From: Meiothermus sp. CFH 77666
GTDB taxonomy: Bacteria > Deinococcota > Deinococci > Deinococcales > Thermaceae
NCBI RefSeq assembly: GCF_017497985.1
Contig: NZ_JAGDFV010000003.1
Coordinates: forward strand, 62,001 to 126,000
Length of the DNA stretch: 64,000 nucleotides
Direction of reading: 5' to 3'
A model generated the notes under the pieces. The model was not told the DNA's origin and did not search any database. It worked only from the letters and a program-made list of their open reading frames with translations. How positions within the stretch are numbered: the stretch's first letter is position 1; each line of letters starts with the position of its first letter. A program made the translations under genes and the position numbers. Below, one piece after another: positions 60,358-64,000 of the stretch.

Positions 60358-60834
60358 ATGAGTAGGCTAGGCATGTACGTTCTTCTTGGGTTATTGACTC
60401 TATTACTCGCTGCATGTCCGGTATTTTCGTTCAACGTTCCACCTAGCATTCCAGTTGAGTACAAGTCGAGTGGCGTCTGCTCATCAATAGAGCTGACGAG
60501 CAATCGCGCTACAGTAGACACCATACGGTATTGGGGTGCGAAGGAAAATGGGCGTTCGGAATCAGTTTCCTTTTCTCCTAGTGAGACCGTACGTATCCCA
60601 GATCCTAATCCATCTCCAAATTCAACGTGGTACTTGATGTCTGGTGGTAGTCAAGGGATTGGAGCCAATATCCCTGTGGATCTGACCTGGCACTGTCAAC
60701 CCGGAAAGGAACCCGTATCGGTACAGTTCAACCACGTAAATAGCACCTCAGGTTCTAAAAAGGGTCTAACCATTACTGAAGACGCCAGCCTGCCAGAGGG
60801 TTTTCGGATTGAGGTTACAGAGTTCCCGCAGTGA
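60358..60834 (+). CDS. Small putative lipoprotein
   Basis: 158 residues from ATG 60358 with TAGGAGTGCTC upstream. The N-terminus MSRLGMYVLLGLLTLLLAAC is a lipoprotein signal with lipobox LAAC. The mature part is beta-rich (SSGVCSSIELTSNRATVDTI), with Cys residues at VCSS and WHCQ. No family recognised. It follows the large lipoprotein gene by 8 bases, suggesting a shared transcript and surface location. GC is clearly lower than in neighbouring metabolic genes. Confidence 0.7.
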   Translation: MSRLGMYVLLGLLTLLLAACPVFSFNVPPSIPVEYKSSGVCSSIELTSNRATVDTIRYWGAKENGRSESVSFSPSETVRIPDPNPSPNSTWYLMSGGSQGIGANIPVDLTWHCQPGKEPVSVQFNHVNSTSGSKKGLTITEDASLPEGFRIEVTEFPQ

Positions 60835-60854
60835 AGCTCTCTAGTTATTTCTTG

Positions 60855-60887
60855 CTCTCCTGGCGGCAGTTCGTGCTGGCAGGAGAG
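60855..60887. terminator. Hairpin between lipoprotein and barrel genes
   Basis: Stem CTCTCCTG/CAGGAGAG with inner GCAG/... pairing; no T-run follows, so termination is uncertain. Confidence 0.4.
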
Positions 60888-60910
60888 GATTTCCGAAAGG
60901 GGGAAAAGCA

Positions 60911-61324
60911 ATGCGCTTGTGGCGAATTTTGGCTGTGCTAGTGGTGCTGCTGGGACTGGCTCAGGCTCAGAGCCTGGGACTGGGGTTCAAGGCCATGTGG
61001 CCGCCGGAACAAAGCGGGTTGCTGGCCATCTGGGAAGCCGAAGAAGGGTTAGGGGCGCGGGTGAAGCTAGGGGCGAACCTGCAGGCCGATGGTTACTGGC
61101 GCTTACCTGCACCCATCTATGCGGGGGCTTACGTCGGGGGCGGCCTGGGCTACCTGAGTGAGACCCTTGTTCTAACCGGATTTCTGGGCTACGAGTGGCC
61201 CCTAAACGAGCGCTGGGCTGTCTTCATGGAGGCGGGGCCTGGCTACCGTATCTGGTTGCAACCCGCGCCACCTGGCGCTCCCGTGTTTGTTCACCTTGGT
61301 TCAGGCGTTAGATTCAAGTTGTAG
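60911..61324 (+). CDS. Small exported protein, beta-barrel-like
   Basis: 137 residues with signal peptide MRLWRILAVLVVLLGLAQAQ. The mature part alternates polar and hydrophobic residues with many Gly and aromatic positions (YAGAYVGGGLGYLSETLVLT, EAGPGYRIWLQP) and ends in a hydrophobic VRFKL, consistent with a small outer-membrane barrel. It resembles the next gene in size, layout and the motif FLGYEW/LVGYEW, so the two are probably paralogues. Function unknown. Confidence 0.65.
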   Translation: MRLWRILAVLVVLLGLAQAQSLGLGFKAMWPPEQSGLLAIWEAEEGLGARVKLGANLQADGYWRLPAPIYAGAYVGGGLGYLSETLVLTGFLGYEWPLNERWAVFMEAGPGYRIWLQPAPPGAPVFVHLGSGVRFKL

Positions 61325-61332
61325 GTCGCTTT

Positions 61333-61776
61333 ATGTTGAGAATCCTCATGCCTTTGGCGCTGGTGTTTCTGATGGGAGCGCAGGCCCAGACCTTTGCAGG
61401 TGTTCATGCCAGCATCTTCAGTGGGCTGCATCTGGGGTACAACGATACCGAGTGGGGGGTACGCCTGGGGGCATTGCCCGGTGGAAGCGGAGGGGTCTAC
61501 GAAGCCCAGGCTTATTACCGGCTGGAAACGGGGGTTAACCGCTCGGCCTGGTACTTTGGACTTGGTACGACCTACTTTGCCGACCGGGAATTCTATGAAC
61601 TGTTCTTGAAAGCGCTGGTGGGTTATGAGTGGCGGCTGGCGCCGGGGTTTGGCGCTTTTATAGAGTACGGCCCTGGGGTTTCTGTTGCGTCCCGGCGACG
61701 CCCTCCCACCACGATAAACCTTTTGCCGCTGGGCGCTGCGCTTCGCTTAGACCTGGGGTTCAACCTCTACTTCTAG
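61333..61776 (+). CDS. Small exported protein, paralogue of the preceding gene
   Basis: 147 residues from ATG 61333, signal peptide MLRILMPLALVFLMGAQAQ. Glycine- and aromatic-rich strands (GVHASIFSGLHLGYNDTEWG) and LVGYEWRLAPGFGAFIEYGP parallel the product of the gene 8 bases upstream; the C-terminal LRLDLGFNLYF is barrel-like. Its last four bases overlap the convergent PotD-like gene. Confidence 0.65.
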   Translation: MLRILMPLALVFLMGAQAQTFAGVHASIFSGLHLGYNDTEWGVRLGALPGGSGGVYEAQAYYRLETGVNRSAWYFGLGTTYFADREFYELFLKALVGYEWRLAPGFGAFIEYGPGVSVASRRRPPTTINLLPLGAALRLDLGFNLYF

Positions 61777-62801
61777 CGGCTCTTTACCGCCGTCCAGACC
61801 TCGTCGTAGAGGCGGGTGTCCTTGCCTAGGTCGAGAACGAACTCGAGCTTCGCCATGGTGGCGGCATCGGGGTAGATGGCCGGGTTCTTGCGGTCGGCGG
61901 GGTTGATGAAGGGCAGGGCGGCTTTGTTGGGGGTGGCGTAGCGGTTGAAGTTGGAGAGCTGGGCGCCGATTTTGGGGTCGAGGATGAAGTTGATGAACTG
62001 GTGGGCGGCCTCTGGGTTGGGGGCGCGGGCGGGAATGGCCAGGTTGTCCAGGAAGAGCGCGGCCCCTTCCTTGGGCACCACAAAGCCCACGTTCTTGTTC
62101 TCGTCGGCGGCCTTGAGGGCGTCGCCGTTGTAGACCACTGCATAGGTGGCCGTACCCGCGACCAGCCGGTTCTTGGCCCCCACCCCGCCTTCAAAGCCCA
62201 GGAAGCGGGGGTTCTTCTTGGCGTTCAGGAGCACCTGTCCGGCAGCCCGTACCTCGGCGGGGTTTTTGGTGTTGATGGACTTGCCCTGGAAGCGCAGCGC
62301 GGCCCCCATCATCTCGCGGATGGAGTCCATCAGCACAAAGGGCTTGTCGGCCCCCGGCCCCAGAATTACGCTCCAACTGGTGGGGGTGGGCACGCGGTCT
62401 TTGCGGTACATGATGCCCGACATGCCCCACTGGTAGGCCACACTGTAGCGGTTGCCGGGGTCGAAGGGGGGGTTGGCAAACTTGGGGTCGAGGTTTTTCA
62501 GGTTCGGAATTTTGCTCTGGTCCAGCGGCTGCACCAGCTTGAGCTGAACCAGGGTGGGGATGATGTAATCGCCCGGTACGATCACATCGTACTGCGAGAC
62601 CCCCCCGGCCTGGAGCTTGGCCAGCATGTCTTCGTTGGACTCGTAGAGGTCAATGCGTACCCGCAGGTTGAACTTTTGCTCAAAGGCTTTGATGATGGCC
62701 GGATCCATGTACTCCGACCAGATAAAAAGCCGCATCTCGCGGGGCTGGGCCAGGGCCAGGGGCAAGGCCAGGAAGCCGAGTAGGGCCAGTAGGCGGTTCA
62801 T
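61773..62801 (-). CDS. potD: Polyamine-type ABC substrate-binding protein
   Basis: 342 residues. Signal peptide MNRLLALLGFLALPLALA, then MRLFIWSEYMDPAIIKAFEQ and GGVSQYDVIVPGDYIIPTL, a PotD-like protein nearly the same length as the one at 53472 and similar along its whole length. It is the last gene of a Pot operon (permeases encoded upstream on the minus strand). Confidence 0.9.
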   Translation of the reverse strand: MNRLLALLGFLALPLALAQPREMRLFIWSEYMDPAIIKAFEQKFNLRVRIDLYESNEDMLAKLQAGGVSQYDVIVPGDYIIPTLVQLKLVQPLDQSKIPNLKNLDPKFANPPFDPGNRYSVAYQWGMSGIMYRKDRVPTPTSWSVILGPGADKPFVLMDSIREMMGAALRFQGKSINTKNPAEVRAAGQVLLNAKKNPRFLGFEGGVGAKNRLVAGTATYAVVYNGDALKAADENKNVGFVVPKEGAALFLDNLAIPARAPNPEAAHQFINFILDPKIGAQLSNFNRYATPNKAALPFINPADRKNPAIYPDAATMAKLEFVLDLGKDTRLYDEVWTAVKSR

Positions 62802-62862
62802 GATTTCTCCTCCAGGGTGTGCTTAGTTTACCGTAGGGGTTTGCATTTCTGCATGGGGTCGC

Positions 62863-63648
62863 TCAGCGCCGGGTCAGGCGTTCGGAGGCCAGCACCAGGA
62901 GCACCGTAATCAAAAAGATGAGCGTGGAAAGGGCGTGAATTTCGGGGGTGACGCCCCGCCGCACCGAGGCGTAGATGAGCAGGGGCAGGGTCTGGGAGGT
63001 GGGGCCGGCGGTGAAGAAGCTGATTACGAAGTCGTCGAGCGAGAGGGTAAAGGCCAGCATGGCCCCGGCCACGATGCCGGGGGTGAGCAGGGGTAGCAGG
63101 ACGCGGCGCACATAGTAGCCGTAGCTGGCGTAGAGGTCGCGGGCGGCCTCGTCGAGGTCGTGGCCCAGGCTCTTGAGGCGGCTGCGCACGGTGAGGGCTA
63201 CAAAGGCAATCTGAAAGGTCACGTGGCCCAGAATCATGGTGAAGAGGCCCGGTTCGAAGAGGCTCGAGACCATCCGAAATGCGCCAAAGGCCACCACCAG
63301 GGCCACCGCAAAGATGATGTCGGGCGTGACTACCGGCAGATATAGGATGTTTTCCAGAAAGCCCTGGCTTCGCCGGGGCCAGGGGTAGCGCTCGAGGGCG
63401 ATGGCAAAAAGTGTGCCCAGCACGGTAGCGATCATGGTGGAAAGCAGCGCCAGTACGAAGGTGTTGCGGGCAGCCTCGAGGATGTCGGGGTTGCTAAAAA
63501 GCCGCACATACCAGTCCCAGGTAAACCCCGACCAGGTGAGGCCATAGCGGGTCTTGTTGAAGGAGAGCACCGCTACAGCCAGCATGGGCAGGTACAAAAA
63601 GGCCAGCGTGGCGATGGCAGAGATGCCAATCAGGGGGTTCAGGCGCAT
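62863..63648 (-). CDS. potC: Polyamine ABC transporter permease PotC-type
   Basis: 261 residues, six membrane segments, EAA loop DEAARDLYASYGYYVRRVLLP near residue 170, and MLAFTLSLDDFVISFFTAGP as in PotC. It is similar to the permease at 25198. The gene is followed by a PotD gene and preceded by a PotB-type gene. Confidence 0.92.
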   Translation of the reverse strand: MRLNPLIGISAIATLAFLYLPMLAVAVLSFNKTRYGLTWSGFTWDWYVRLFSNPDILEAARNTFVLALLSTMIATVLGTLFAIALERYPWPRRSQGFLENILYLPVVTPDIIFAVALVVAFGAFRMVSSLFEPGLFTMILGHVTFQIAFVALTVRSRLKSLGHDLDEAARDLYASYGYYVRRVLLPLLTPGIVAGAMLAFTLSLDDFVISFFTAGPTSQTLPLLIYASVRRGVTPEIHALSTLIFLITVLLVLASERLTRR

Positions 63649-63665
63649 GAAACCCTCCCGTGAAT

Positions 63666-63728
63666 GGCCGATAGTCTATAGTCTATGGCTTTTTGACTAT
63701 GGATCATCGGCCATGGACTATCGGCTCT
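63666..63728. repeat. Heptamer array between PotB- and PotC-type genes
   Basis: Nine consecutive units: GGCCGAT, AGTCTAT, AGTCTAT, GGCTTTT, TGACTAT, GGATCAT, CGGCCAT, GGACTAT, CGGCTCT. The clearest array in the window. Confidence 0.65.
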
Positions 63729-63730
63729 CT

Positions 63731-64000
63731 TCATACCAGATCCACATCCTTCCCCCTGCGGCGGTAGAGGGCCAGCCCCACGAGGGTCATGACCATCAGG
63801 CCCAGGCTGACTGCGGCCCCGTAGGGCCAGTCGCGGCTGGCGTAGAACTGCTGCTGGATCAGGTTGCCCACCAGCAGATACTTGGCCCCACCTAGCAAAT
63901 CGGGGATGACAAACATGCCCATGGCCGGAATAAAGGTCAGGATGACGCCGACCGTAAGGCCCGGTAGGGTCTGGGGCCAGACGGCCTGGAAGAAGGTGCG
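63731..64000 (-). CDS. potB: Polyamine ABC transporter permease PotB-type, 5' part outside window
   Basis: The frame is open to the window edge; about 89 C-terminal residues are visible. They comprise RTFFQAVWPQTLPGLTVGV (EAA-loop end), FIPAMGMFVIPDLLGGAKYL and two further hydrophobic stretches typical of the PotB C-terminus. It precedes the PotC-type gene on the minus strand. Confidence 0.88.
   Translation of the reverse strand, partial: RTFFQAVWPQTLPGLTVGVILTFIPAMGMFVIPDLLGGAKYLLVGNLIQQQFYASRDWPYGAAVSLGLMVMTLVGLALYRRRGKDVDLV

Overview
The window reads as a chromosomal segment from a Meiothermus-like member of the Thermaceae (Deinococcus-Thermus). This placement is inferred from gene content, the GC-rich codon use, Thermus-type xylose isomerase and YidC/YidD/RnpA organisation, abundant GGAGG ribosome sites, leaderless-type promoters and a striking excess of the hexamer CTCGAG. 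No rRNA, tRNA or CRISPR was recognised.

Layout. 0-9.98 kb: a partial unknown gene, small soluble and membrane proteins, purN-purD, then a minus-strand housekeeping block rpmH - rnpA - yidD - yidC - (tiny peptide gene) - jag - prmC - inositol monophosphatase. 10.3-18.2 kb: a LIV-type ABC operon with an acyl-CoA ligase inside it, ended by a terminator and followed by a MIP18/SufT-like gene. 18.2-27.5 kb: succinate-semialdehyde dehydrogenase with a divergent LysR regulator, then a Pot-type polyamine transporter (potD-A-B-C) and an aminobutyraldehyde-type dehydrogenase. 28-45.9 kb: a xylan/xylose island with a LacI regulator, an oligosaccharide ABC transporter, GH10 xylanase, GH1 beta-glucosidase, GH43 beta-xylosidase, XylF-H-G, a degenerate M24 protein, a Gfo/Idh/MocA oxidoreductase and xylR-xylA-xylB. 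46.5-58.4 kb: a mostly minus-strand amine/amino-acid catabolic cluster (FAD oxidoreductase, two class III aminotransferases, amidohydrolase, GNAT, PotD, threonine dehydratase-like, serine hydrolase) interrupted by an MNT/HEPN pair. 58.6-61.8 kb: a lower-GC cluster of exported proteins. 61.8-64 kb: a second Pot operon running off the window.

How the genes work together. The xylan island forms a pathway: extracellular xylanase, uptake of oligosaccharides, cleavage by GH43/GH1, xylose uptake, then isomerase and kinase. Matching inverted repeats upstream of xylF and xylR suggest one ROK (XylR) regulon. CcpA/LacI-like palindromes precede lacI and the oligosaccharide operon. The scattered amine genes would together allow putrescine to GABA to succinate.

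Most notable observations: (1) the lipoprotein gene at 58.6 kb has a perfect promoter, strong SD and ATG that read into five GGTCGTT heptamers and out of frame, so copy-number change would switch it on or off; (2) a 20-codon hydrophobic peptide gene with a perfect 10-nt Shine-Dalgarno lies between two perfect hairpins between yidC and jag; (3) intergenic spacers throughout are built of degenerate 7-bp tandem units; (4) three interspersed repeat families each occur twice (about 270, 193 and 116 bp), the first looking like a MITE with target-site duplications.
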